From Serinus canaria (Eukaryota; Chordata; Aves; Passeriformes; Fringillidae): a stretch of 64,000 nt of DNA. Below the pieces are notes generated by a model that saw nothing but the letters and a program-made list of their open reading frames with translations, did no database searches and was not told the DNA's origin. The DNA is taken from the NCBI RefSeq assembly GCF_022539315.1, contig NC_066342.1, forward strand, positions 16,385,346 through 16,449,345, written 5' to 3'. Of this stretch, positions 23,641 to 32,650 are shown piece after piece. The translations under genes and the position numbers were made by a program. Numbering within the stretch: the stretch's first letter is position 1; each line of letters begins with the position of its first letter.

Positions 23641-24198
23641 CAAAACAGATACCGAAAGAATATGAGGAGAACCCCAGCAGAGGCAAATATATCCAAACTG
23701 AGAGGAATGATGGATTTGTCTTTACAAACAAGCTGTGGGTCTGCTGGTAGATAAAACTAGCACTGGGAGATAAAAGAAACAATGGGAAGGATTCCACTGA
23801 TTGGTGAATGGGAAAAGATATTTACTTTTACAAATAAATGGTAGGTTTGCTGGTAAATGAAAATGGATATTGAAAGATGAAAGAAACAATGGGGAAAACC
23901 CCTAATTTCCATAAGAAATAAAAATTAAAAGGGAGGGTTATACATTAGAGGGAAATCTTCGGTATCAGGCGTTCCGGAAAGTCTGTACCTCTCAAGTACC
24001 TCAGCCAATGGGGAAAGAGAGAAGGAAAATGTGGCAGGGAAATTAGGATAAAAAGGAGGCTGCATCTTTCAAAAATTTGAGAGACCCCAGGGGAATGCAC
24101 CCTATGGCCTCTCCCTTTATTCAAATAAAGTAAAAGGACTCCTCTGTCTCCTTTTTGGACATAAACCTCTAATGTTTGTGGATTAATTTTCCTGACAA
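23641..24198 (+). repeat. Candidate solo LTR with duplicated U3 block
   Basis: Two imperfect direct repeats (about 23700-23790 and 23820-23905; shared AAAGAAACAATGGG) are followed by a TATA-like GGATAAAAAGGAGG near 24048, AATAAAGTAAAAG near 24124, and an end at CCTGACA (24192-24198). The arrangement fits a retroviral LTR with an enhancer duplication. The 5' end is not defined. Confidence 0.5.
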
Positions 24199-24327
24199 AA
24201 CTCTGCTTGCTGTGGCACCTGCCATGAGAAAAGGATGCAGTGGATAGTCAGAAATGTCAAATTGAAATACACTACACAGAGAAATGCTAGAGGAAGAACT
24301 GCTACTTCTCACCTCTCTTGTTTGCAG

Positions 24328-24461
24328 GGTATGACCTTTACATTTCATGAACGACAAATGTTTGGGTTGCAAAGACTTCTGCCTCCTGAAATAGAGACAC
24401 AAGACATTCAAGCCTTATTTTTCCATAATAATTTGGCAAAAATTACTGACCCCTTGGAAAA
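24328..24461 (+). pseudogene. ME2: ME2 exon with [10 protein letters not shown] (first visible exon)
   Basis: ME2 is the mitochondrial NAD-dependent malic enzyme, which converts malate to pyruvate and CO2 in the matrix. This 134-bp exon encodes [20 protein letters not shown] onward to DPLEK, close to the N-terminal region of vertebrate ME2. The acceptor TTGTTTGCAG and donor AA|GTAAGC are canonical and the frame is open. The upstream coding exon (targeting peptide) was not found in the window. The exon is healthy by itself but belongs to a broken gene copy. Confidence 0.93.
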
Positions 24462-24821
24462 GTAAGCACTCTTCTGGCCTTGTTTTGTCATGCATGTAAA
24501 TGGGAATTGCTGAAAAATATTGTATGGGGATAACCAAACAAATTTTTTGTGCCTCCACTGGGTTTTTGTCAGAGGTTATTTTTCACTTTTGCCCAGAAAA
24601 CTGCTTTCATCAATCATGCATTCATCATGTGGCTAAATGTGGTTGGGGAGCTTTTTTCTCATATTCCATAGTCATAAGGTAATGAAAAAGAATGTGTGCA
24701 AATTAGCCAGTAGCAAAGACGCAGATCTTGCTGTAATCTGTAATATGTACTTCTAGAATATATAAAATTTGTTTGGCAGGTTGTTAGAGCATAGAACTAT
24801 TGGGGGAAAGGAGGGAACAGC

Positions 24822-25115
24822 TGTCACCCTGATTTTGTAAAACTTTGTAAGCCTTCTGATGTTTATATTCTCTCAACAAACTTTCTCACACACAATTCTG
24901 TAAATAACCTATGTTTTGCATTCTTTCATGGAGGTGGAGAGAATTGATGGACCCTTGGTCTGTCCAGTGGCATTGGAGAGGTGGCACTGTCACCCTCCAA
25001 TCCACTGTCACCTTTGGAAAACTATAAATGTTGGAGTCAGAAAATAAAGGTGCTCTTTTTTGTTCCCCTCGAGAGCAGCAGTGTCTGTGTCATCATTTCG
25101 TGCCTTATCGTGACA
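24822..25115 (+). repeat. Provirus A 5' LTR
   Basis: 294 bp, TGTCACCCTG to ATCGTGACA, flanked on the left by the 6-bp target duplication AACAGC (24816-24821), repeated at 30267-30272. It contains a TATA-like CTATAAATG near 25021 and AATAAAGG near 25043. It differs from the 3' LTR at one base (TGCTC against GGCTC near 25051). Confidence 0.96.
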
Positions 25116-25117
25116 TC

Positions 25118-25135
25118 TGGTGACCCCGACGTGAT
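25118..25135 (+). promoter_or_regulatory. Primer-binding site, tRNA-Trp type
   Basis: TGGTGACCCCGACGTGAT, two bases after the LTR. This is the known tRNA-Trp primer site of avian leukosis/sarcoma viruses. Confidence 0.9.
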
Positions 25136-25232
25136 GAATTTGAGACCTCGAGTGTCGTGCGGCCTTGCTGGGTGAGGCTGTATCCTTCCCCCCCCCTTGT
25201 TTGCTTGGCGTTGCCTGCTGCTCTTGTGAGAG

Positions 25233-26508
25233 ATGGCAGCCTCTGTGAGTTCCTCGGATGTTTCTGTTCTTTTAGACCTCTGGAAAGTTATCCTTGATCG
25301 GAGGGGAGTTTCCCTTTCCTGGAGTGAGTTTGAGAGTCTGTTTTTGTGGGCCAGAGAGCAAGGGTTTTTTTCGGACTCTTTGGAGGCGCTCTCTAGGGAG
25401 GCGTGGTCTCGTGTGGTCTCATGGTTGTTCTCCTTGACGATTGTTCGGTGGATGTGAGATCGCTGATGGTGCACTGGCAGAAGTTGAGTGACGTTTGGCG
25501 GGGGTCTCCTCGTTATAGCTCTCGGGGTTCCCTAGGGACCCCTTCTGTCTCGGATGTGGAGGAGGGGGAGTCTGATTTTCTGTATGACGCAGGACCCTCT
25601 CCCCCACCCCGAGAGGGAGAGCTGGGGGGCAGCTCCGCCTCGGAGGGCGATGTCCGTTCCCCCGGGGTGGATTGGGCTCCTGGCCAGCTGGTCCCGAGCC
25701 CGGCGGGGGGTGCTCCGCAGGCATCTAGGGGCTCGGTGGAGCCGGGGGGCCGCCCTCGTCCCGCCCCGCCCCGCGCGGCCGGCGGGACGGGGGGGTCCCT
25801 CCCTCCCTTAGTGCCTTCCCGGCACTTGGGGACGGCTTCTCGGAGGGGGGGGCGGTTTCTCCCGTCCCTGGGCAAGCGCAGTCCGTGGCCGCAGCCCGGG
25901 GCGGGCCGTCCGTCGCTCCTCCGGCGGGCCCGACCCCCGCGGCCGGGCAGCCCGCCCCGCCCCGCCCGGCGGAGGTGGTACCGGCTGCCGCCTCTCGCGG
26001 CACGGGCCCGGCGCTCATCGGGGTTTTGCCCGCTCCCCTTGTGCCGGCCCGCTCTGACGTGACTCCATGGGCCATGCCCCTCTCGGCGCCCGGCCCCGCC
26101 CCCGTGTCGGGGGAGGGGGACTCCGCGCCGGTTTCCCGATCCGTGCCGGCGCCCGCGCCTGCCCCCCCTGCGGAGCCCTCTGCCGGGGCTGCGGCGCGGC
26201 AGGGCGCTGAGGTGTTTCGATTTAGCGCGTCTACCGACGCTGCCGGCGGGAGGCCAGTGACTCCTCGGGGCCGTGGTCAATCCTCGTTGGTTTTCTGGAC
26301 GCTGCCTTCATGTCAGGCGACGGCTCATGTTAATGGCCAGGCTTTGCCGGGTTCGGGAAACCGGAAGCGGAGCGCCCCGGAGAGATGCGCTCCGACACAA
26401 GTCTCTCTCCAGACCCCGGAGCCGATGGAGGTCTGCTCTGCCGGCTTGCGGCCAGCACCCGCGGATCAGCAGGTGTGGATGTCTGCACCGCAGCAACTGT
26501 TGTCTTAG
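25233..26508 (+). pseudogene. Provirus A gag, frameshifted and lacking CA-NC
   Basis: The first ATG at 25233 opens a matrix-like segment (MAASVSSSDVSVLLDLW) in one frame to about 25405, where a TGGTCTC repeat marks a shift. It continues in a second frame (25403-26062) and then a third (25885-26508), the second switch lying near G-runs at 25790 or 25845. From 25600 on it is very GC-rich and encodes low-complexity Pro/Gly/Arg/Ala sequence. I see neither a capsid major homology region nor CCHC knuckles, although provirus B gag has both. At about 1.27 kb it is far shorter than a complete gag, so an internal deletion is likely. Confidence 0.75.
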
Positions 26509-27158
26509 AATCTTGTCGGATACACAAGATTCCCCTGGATGCTTTTGGTCCCTTGGGTGGAGGCATGAGTGCTCTCCTGATGGGGAGGTCTAGCGCCACC
26601 ATTCAGGGCATCATTGTGCACCTGGGGCTCATTGATGCAGACTTCACAGGGCAGATTTGTGCCATGGTTTCCACACCCACCCCCCCTGTCACAGTCCCAA
26701 AAGGGACGCGCATTGCTCAACTTGTGCCTTTTAAGTCCTCTGTTCGCAGGACGGCTGACCGGTCACGTGGTGTGGGCGGCTTTGGATCCACTGGGTCGCC
26801 TAAAGTTCACTGGACCACCGTCCTGTCCAAGGACCGTCCCGAGATGCTGTGCACCCTGTCCAACCCTGGTGCGACGCCGTCGGACATCCGCCTCCGCGGA
26901 CTTCTTGACAGTGGGGCTGATGTCACGATTCTCTCCCTTGCTGCCTATCCCCCGGAGTGGCCCCTGGATCCGGTGGAGACGCCTGTCACAGGACTGGGAG
27001 GGACGGTGCAATGTTTCGTGAGCCAGCGGCCCGTGCTGGTCGCAAACCCGGAGGGACAGACGGCCTGGGTTAGGCCTCATGTTACCTCTACCCCTGCTAA
27101 CCTCTGGGGGAGGGATGTTCTGTCCGCCTGGGAGGTGCACATCGGGACGGGTTTTTGA
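26385..27158 (+). CDS. pro: Provirus A dUTPase-protease
   Basis: An open frame of 257 codons overlapping the gag end, expected to be reached by ribosomal frameshifting. The dUTPase half shows its five motifs in order: [35 protein letters not shown] and the Gly-rich GVGGFGSTG. The protease half has [11 protein letters not shown] and ends at a G-patch-like WGRDVL near 27110. A dUTPase in pro is a betaretrovirus trait. Provirus B has none. Both catalytic signatures are intact, so this is one of the better preserved proteins of the element. The first Met is not necessarily the true N-terminus. Confidence 0.88.
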   Translation: MRSDTSLSPDPGADGGLLCRLAASTRGSAGVDVCTAATVVLESCRIHKIPLDAFGPLGGGMSALLMGRSSATIQGIIVHLGLIDADFTGQICAMVSTPTPPVTVPKGTRIAQLVPFKSSVRRTADRSRGVGGFGSTGSPKVHWTTVLSKDRPEMLCTLSNPGATPSDIRLRGLLDSGADVTILSLAAYPPEWPLDPVETPVTGLGGTVQCFVSQRPVLVANPEGQTAWVRPHVTSTPANLWGRDVLSAWEVHIGTGF

Positions 27159-28264
27159 TGGGGGCCACTGCGACGAAGGGCACAGACTGTTCTATGCCTC
27201 CTATACGGTGGCTGGTAGACAAGCCTGTTTGGGAGAACCAGTGGCCCCTCCCTCATGAAAAATTGGTCGCCCTTCGAAATCTGGTGCAGGAGCAGTTGGA
27301 CCAGGGTCATCTGGAGCCTTCTACCAGTCCCTGGAACACTCCTGTCTTCTGCATCAAAAAGATATCTGGGAAATGGAGGTTGTTGCAAGACCTCCGAAAG
27401 GTCAATGCCGTGATGGAAGGCATGGGAACATTGCAGGTGGGCATGCCATCGCCTACCATGCTTCCCGCGGACTGGCCGATCCTCATTGTGGATCTGAAGG
27501 ATTGTTTCTTTACAATTCCTTTGCATCCAAATGACAGGCCGAAATTTGCCTTCACGGTGCCAGCAATTAACAACGCTGAGCCGGCACAGAGATATCAATG
27601 GAGGACGCTGCCCAGGGCATGCGCAATTCCCCAGCCATATGCCAATGGTATGTGGCCCAGGCCTTGTCTGGAGTTCGCAAGCAGTTTCCTGATGCACGTC
27701 TGTATCATTATATGGACGACATTTTGGTGGCTGCGTCCACCCAGGATGAGCTGCTGAGGATTCAGCCTCGGTTGCTGGATGCTTTGCATGCTCATGGGCT
27801 GCAAGTGGCTCCAGAAAAGGTTCAACAACAACCACCTTGGAAGTATTTGGGGGTCAAAATTCTGGAACAGACAATTTGTCACCAAGAGGTGCAATTTGTG
27901 CATTCTGTGAAGACACTGAATGATGCTCAGAAATTGGTAGGTGTCATCACTTGGTTGCATCCATATTTGGGACTGACCAATGCACAGCTGTCTCCGCTGT
28001 ATGATTTGTTGAAAGGAGACAATGATCTAAAGTCACCTCGCACGTTGACCCCTGAGGCGCAAAAGGCGCTGGAGGTGGTTCAGCAAGCTGTTTCGGCTTG
28101 CCAAGTTCATCGCATTGATCCCTCCGTTGATGTCAGTGTTCATCACCACTCCAGATTCGCATCCCACAGGTATCATTGGCCAGTGGAGTGACAAATGGTC
28201 CGATTCCTTGCACATCTTGGAATGAGTTTTCCTGCCCCATCAGCCGCAGAAGACGGCAACTGCA
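27155..28264 (+). pseudogene. pol: Provirus A reverse transcriptase, two frameshifts and a stop
   Basis: The N-terminal half (27155-27600) has [20 protein letters not shown] and [11 protein letters not shown]. At about 27606 one C seems missing, and the frame moves to 27598-28191, which carries [11 protein letters not shown] and YMDD (27709-27720). A second shift occurs near 28140, and a TGA stands at 28223. The RT would therefore not be made from this copy. Sequencing error in homopolymers is an alternative for the shifts, less so for the stop. Confidence 0.88.
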
Positions 28265-29896
28265 TTGTTTGAGCTAATCGCTCGCTTGATAATCAAATGC
28301 CGGCAATGGTGTTTGCAATTGATGGGTGCGGATCCCGCAAAGATTGTACTCCCGGTGCAACGGGAGGATTTTGACTGGAGCTTTGCAAACAGTGTGTCCC
28401 TGCAGAGTGCTCTGGAAAACTTTTCAGGGCAGATCACTTATCATCTGCCCAGCCATAAGCTGTTGCATGTGGCGAGATTCACACAAATGTCTTTGCGGCC
28501 CAAAAATAGTCAGGAACCCGTGCAAGGACCCACCGTCTTCACTGACGGTTCCGGGAGGACCGGAAAGGCCATTGTTACCTGGAAGGATGGATCTGAGTGG
28601 CAGGTTTTGGAAGGTCATGAGGATGGATCAGCCCAATTGGTTGAACTGAGGGCTGCTGTCATGGCATTTGAGAAATTTTCCCAGGAGCCTTTCAACTTGG
28701 TCACGGATTCCGCCTATGTGGCCGACATCGCGCAGCGATTGGGTCATTCGGTTTTGAAGGAGGTCAGTAATCCTGCCTTGTTTCATTTGCTGAAGACCTT
28801 GTGGCGTGCCATTCAGGCTCGGGTTCATCCCTTCTATGTTCTGCATGTGAGGAGTCACACCTCTTTGCCAGGCTTTATAGTGGAAGGTAACGCGAGGGCT
28901 GACAAGTTGGCTAACCCAGCGTGGGTGGCACCTCAGCCTGATACACTCGCGCAGGCCAAGGCATCACATGGGTTTTTCCACCAAAACGCACATACCCTGC
29001 AGAAGCAGTTTCAGCTGACGCCAACTGAGGCTCGTGACATTGTTGAGTCGTGTGACGACTGCCACGCGCTTGCTCCGCCTTTGCCGGCAGGGGTAAACCC
29101 CAGAGGCCTTAGGGCCTTGGAGCTTTGGCAGACCGATGTCACCCAGATTGCCGAGTTTGGCCGGCTCAAGTATGTGCATGTCACGGTGGACACGTTCTCC
29201 TCTGCGATGTGGGCTTCTGCTCACACTGGAGAAAAGGCCCGTGATGTCATTGCCCACTGGAGGCAGGCCTTTGCCGTTCTGGGCATACCTTCTGCTGTGA
29301 AGACCGACAATGGTCCTGCTTACGCATCACAGAAGGTGCGGCAGTTCCTGCAGTTGTGGGGTGTCTCACACAAGTTTGGTATCCCTCATTCTCCAACCGG
29401 TCAAGCTATTGTAGAACGCGCTCATGGTACTCTGAAGCGGGTTCTTCAAAAACAAAAACGGGGAATGCAGGGTGAAACCCCGCACAGTCGGTTGGCGAAA
29501 GCTTTGTACACAATCAATCATCTCACTGTGCCGCAGAACTCAAATAATCCTGTCATTTTGAACCATCATCTCTCGTTGCAGGCTGCGGATGAGGCACTTC
29601 GGCCTCGAGCGAAGGTTCGGGTGCGGAATTTAGTCACCAAACAGTGGGAAGGTCCCTATGACCTTATCGCTTCGGGGCGCGGGTATGCTTGTGTATCCAC
29701 AGATACTGGGGTACGCTGGGTACCTTCGAAGTGTGTTCGCCCTGACCTGCGACCGCAGAGACAGAATCCGGCCGACGGGCAACATGGAAACCGTGACCAA
29801 CCTGAAAGGCATCAAGCGGGTGACTCATCGGGTGATGACTCGGATGCAGACGACGCGAGTGCTCACTCTGATGACTCCTCCGCAAATGGACACTGA
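28265..29896 (+). CDS. pol: Provirus A RNase H-integrase, open
   Basis: 543 open codons, continuing RT in the same direction. RNase H: VFTDGSGRTGKA, QLVELRAAVMAF, LVTDSAYVADI, with all four acidic positions plausible. Integrase: zinc finger HQNAHTL...CDDC, catalytic WQTDVTQ, KTDNGPAYAS and GQAIVERAHG, then an SH3-like end GRGYACVSTD and RWVPSKC. A Ser/Asp-rich tail follows. It ends about 75 bases before the 3' LTR, so there is no room for env. The annotated start is only the first Met after the TGA at 28223. Confidence 0.9.
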   Translation: MFELIARLIIKCRQWCLQLMGADPAKIVLPVQREDFDWSFANSVSLQSALENFSGQITYHLPSHKLLHVARFTQMSLRPKNSQEPVQGPTVFTDGSGRTGKAIVTWKDGSEWQVLEGHEDGSAQLVELRAAVMAFEKFSQEPFNLVTDSAYVADIAQRLGHSVLKEVSNPALFHLLKTLWRAIQARVHPFYVLHVRSHTSLPGFIVEGNARADKLANPAWVAPQPDTLAQAKASHGFFHQNAHTLQKQFQLTPTEARDIVESCDDCHALAPPLPAGVNPRGLRALELWQTDVTQIAEFGRLKYVHVTVDTFSSAMWASAHTGEKARDVIAHWRQAFAVLGIPSAVKTDNGPAYASQKVRQFLQLWGVSHKFGIPHSPTGQAIVERAHGTLKRVLQKQKRGMQGETPHSRLAKALYTINHLTVPQNSNNPVILNHHLSLQAADEALRPRAKVRVRNLVTKQWEGPYDLIASGRGYACVSTDTGVRWVPSKCVRPDLRPQRQNPADGQHGNRDQPERHQAGDSSGDDSDADDASAHSDDSSANGH

Positions 29897-29954
29897 ACAT
29901 TGTTCATGTTTGTTTTTCACATTGTTCATTTTCTTTTTTCGTTTTTTCTTTTTT

Positions 29955-29972
29955 AGACAGAAAAGGGTGAGA
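29955..29972 (+). promoter_or_regulatory. Provirus A polypurine tract
   Basis: Purine run AGACAGAAAAGGGTGAGA directly before the 3' LTR; it primes plus-strand DNA synthesis in retroviruses. Confidence 0.8.
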
Positions 29973-30266
29973 TGTCACCCTGATTTTGTAAAACTTTGTA
30001 AGCCTTCTGATGTTTATATTCTCTCAACAAACTTTCTCACACACAATTCTGTAAATAACCTATGTTTTGCATTCTTTCATGGAGGTGGAGAGAATTGATG
30101 GACCCTTGGTCTGTCCAGTGGCATTGGAGAGGTGGCACTGTCACCCTCCAATCCACTGTCACCTTTGGAAAACTATAAATGTTGGAGTCAGAAAATAAAG
30201 GGGCTCTTTTTTGTTCCCCTCGAGAGCAGCAGTGTCTGTGTCATCATTTCGTGCCTTATCGTGACA
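29973..30266 (+). repeat. Provirus A 3' LTR
   Basis: 294 bp, one mismatch to the 5' LTR, followed by the 6-bp target duplication AACAGC (30267-30272). Confidence 0.96.
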
Positions 30267-30272
30267 AACAGC

Positions 30273-30295
30273 TAGCCCATGCTGGTAAAATATGT
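30273..30295. other. 23-bp host island between proviruses A and B
   Basis: All that separates the two proviruses. The last six bases, ATATGT (30290-30295), are the left target duplication of provirus B. Confidence 0.9.
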
Positions 30296-30578
30296 TGTAG
30301 CAGCTAGCTACGAGGCGACCTGGTTCTCGGGTACGGCACGGTGACCCAAATAAAGAGTCACTCGGTCCATGCGCTGCGGACACCAATATGGTGGATAGCA
30401 AATGGCGTTTATTCAAAGGTTTCAGGGGTATTTATGGCTTAGGTAGTTTGTGTCACTTCCTCTGCCCTTGTCCTGGGTGCGGCCAGGTAGCCAAGGTCAG
30501 ACTGAAGGTGAGGAGGGGTCTTCCTGTCAACGCGTAACAGCCCGAGATCTTCCGGCCGCAATACTTAACTCTCCCACA
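30296..30578 (-). repeat. Provirus B 3' LTR
   Basis: 283 bp in minus orientation (TGTGGGAGAG at 30578, ending GCTGCTACA at 30296). Left duplication ATATGT. The polypurine tract GGTGGGGGGGAAA lies at 30579-30591 on the minus strand. It differs from the 5' LTR at about 8 of 283 positions. Confidence 0.95.
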
Positions 30579-30694
30579 TTTCCCCCCCACCATGATTAGT
30601 AAAAATCTCATAAAGTTATAAAATGTAAAGGTTACAAAATTTCATGGGTTAGTAGGATTAGTGTAAAATCGTGTGTTAGTAACTTTAGCATGCT

Positions 30695-32650
30695 TTAAAG
30701 TAATTGTCGGCGCTCGAGAAATAAAATGTTTGCCGTTTCCAAACGCCTTTTAACGAATAACACTAGTTTGTTTAATATGCAAGGCCCGAAGATTAGGGTT
30801 AGTAAGATTATAGTGATTGGGCCTATTAGGGTAGAAATCAGCGTGGTGAGCCATGGAGACTGGTTGAACCACGACTCGAACCAGCCCTGTTGAGCTTCTC
30901 TGTCCATTTTTCTCTGGTTCAGCCGGTTTCTCAGTTCGGCCATGGAGTCCCTGACGACTCCGGTGTGGTCTGCGTAAAAGCAGCATTCCTCTTTCAAGGC
31001 AGCACACAGGCCCCCCTGCTGCATGAACAAGAGGTCCAGTCCTCTCCTATTTTGGAGGACAACTTCTGAGAGTGAGGAAAGGGATTTTTCCAGCGAAGAG
31101 ATGGACTTCTCGATCCTTTGCAGGTCCTCATCGATCGTCATTTGCAGTTGGGACAGTCCTTGGTGTTGGGTCGCTAGGGCTGAGACGCCTGTGGCCGTTC
31201 CAGCTGCTCCTAGGCCGAGCAGCATGGCTATAGTTAAACCTGTCAATATTTCTCTTTTGTGGAGACGGCTGGTTTGTTCGAAGAGGTAGTACACTTCTTC
31301 GTCTGAGTGGTACAGGACTCTAGGAACAATTAGAACTTGGACACAAAAGTCGTTAGAGTGATCGAATTTGTCAAGGAGTACACATGGGCTTACTCCGGAT
31401 CGGTGACAGACCCACATCCCTGATGCAGCTGGGATCACCCACTGGAACTTCCCTCCCTTAAGTTTGCCAAATTCTTTGCAGACACTGCCCGTCTGCCTTG
31501 CCAAGGTTGCATTGCCGAAGCATTTGCCTTGGCCTGTAACCTGACTCAGGGTAATGCCTCTCCGGGGGGTGTCTCATCTGCATTGGCGTGGATTGTTTGA
31601 TTTTGAGAAGATGAAAGGGAGATCAAAGGCAACGCCTTCGTAAAAAGGCGGTTGTGCATCATAGCATAACCAGCATGATTCTGTGAAGTTTGGGTTGGAC
31701 TGATTTAACGATATGAAGGTAGCATTCAACACATTTATGAATGAATTGGAAAGGTTTGGTTCGGCCAGGAGACTGGATGGGGAGACTAGTTCTAACTTCT
31801 GCGTATCGGGGCTAGCACTACTGTTAACTGTGATCTCTTCCCTGGGTTTGCTCGCTACTAGAACCGGATTGGGTCCGACTAATTGGGACATAGAGGCTGG
31901 GAGTCTGATAATTTGCACATTCACCCACTCTTTTGACCCTTGGACGGCTACTGTCCATGTTCTGCCCGTGGTCCAACTGGGGTGATTTGGCTGTAAAATT
32001 GTCATGTTGTAGTTAGTGCATTTCCGAAATTTGGGGATTTTATGACTGTTTCGATGGAAATTTCCATGGAAAAAGAAGGGTGTTTTGCAGCCAGTGGGTG
32101 CCCAGGTGAACTGCAAGAACCTGTCGGGCTTTTGTGGATCCCACCCTGGCCCTGACGGTCTGGCATCTGTAACAATGGTTTCGCAGCCCCAATGCCCACA
32201 GTATCCCCACCCTGGGTGATTGCAGTAGCTTTTTCCTGGGTTTGAGGCTGGACACCAGTAGGTTAGGTACGTTTGTGTGACGTGTGGGGAAGAAGGGTCT
32301 ACCTTTGGTCGTCCCGGAAACAAGTCGGTAAAGCGGAGTATGAAGGATGGTGTGTTTGGTGTGGTGACTCCTTTGAGCACCTTGCCACTGCTAAGGTGTC
32401 GCATGACCCACCTGAATGGCTGATGAGGGTAGTGGTCTGGGCTGGCTTGCCCTCTGGCGACAAGCCCCAACAGCAAAATCACACAGAAACACCGTTGATG
32501 TCTGAGTCTCACCCGCGCGGCTTTCTCGGGCGCTGCTGGACGGCTTGGTGGTCCGTCCTCTGGAACGGGGATGTACGCGTCACGAGGACGCCCCATGAGC
32601 ATGTCCTGTAAACAGAAACTCACAACTCTCATCAGTCTCATTCTGCTCAT
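30695..32650 (-). pseudogene. env: Provirus B env, gamma-type, one in-frame stop
   Basis: Surface and transmembrane regions lie in the same frame, separated only by a TGA at 31574-31576. The surface part has a signal-peptide-like run (CFCVILLLGLVARG), several N-glycosylation sites and a CWLC motif. The transmembrane part has a hydrophobic fusion-peptide-like segment after LHKR, the LQNRRGLDLLF region, the C-x6-CC motif of gamma-type env (CAALKEECC) and a membrane anchor near 30790-30850. The role in a retrovirus is cell entry. A likely splice acceptor (pyrimidine run then CAG) is at 32606-32608, so residues before it are probably intronic. Because of the stop, the product would lack a membrane anchor. 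Confidence 0.9.

Noticed and set aside
25513..26280. Long minus-strand frame (255 codons) opposite gag of provirus A
   Set aside because: Arg/Gly/Pro-rich translation caused by GC-rich antisense sequence; no domain, and it overlaps the recognisable gag.
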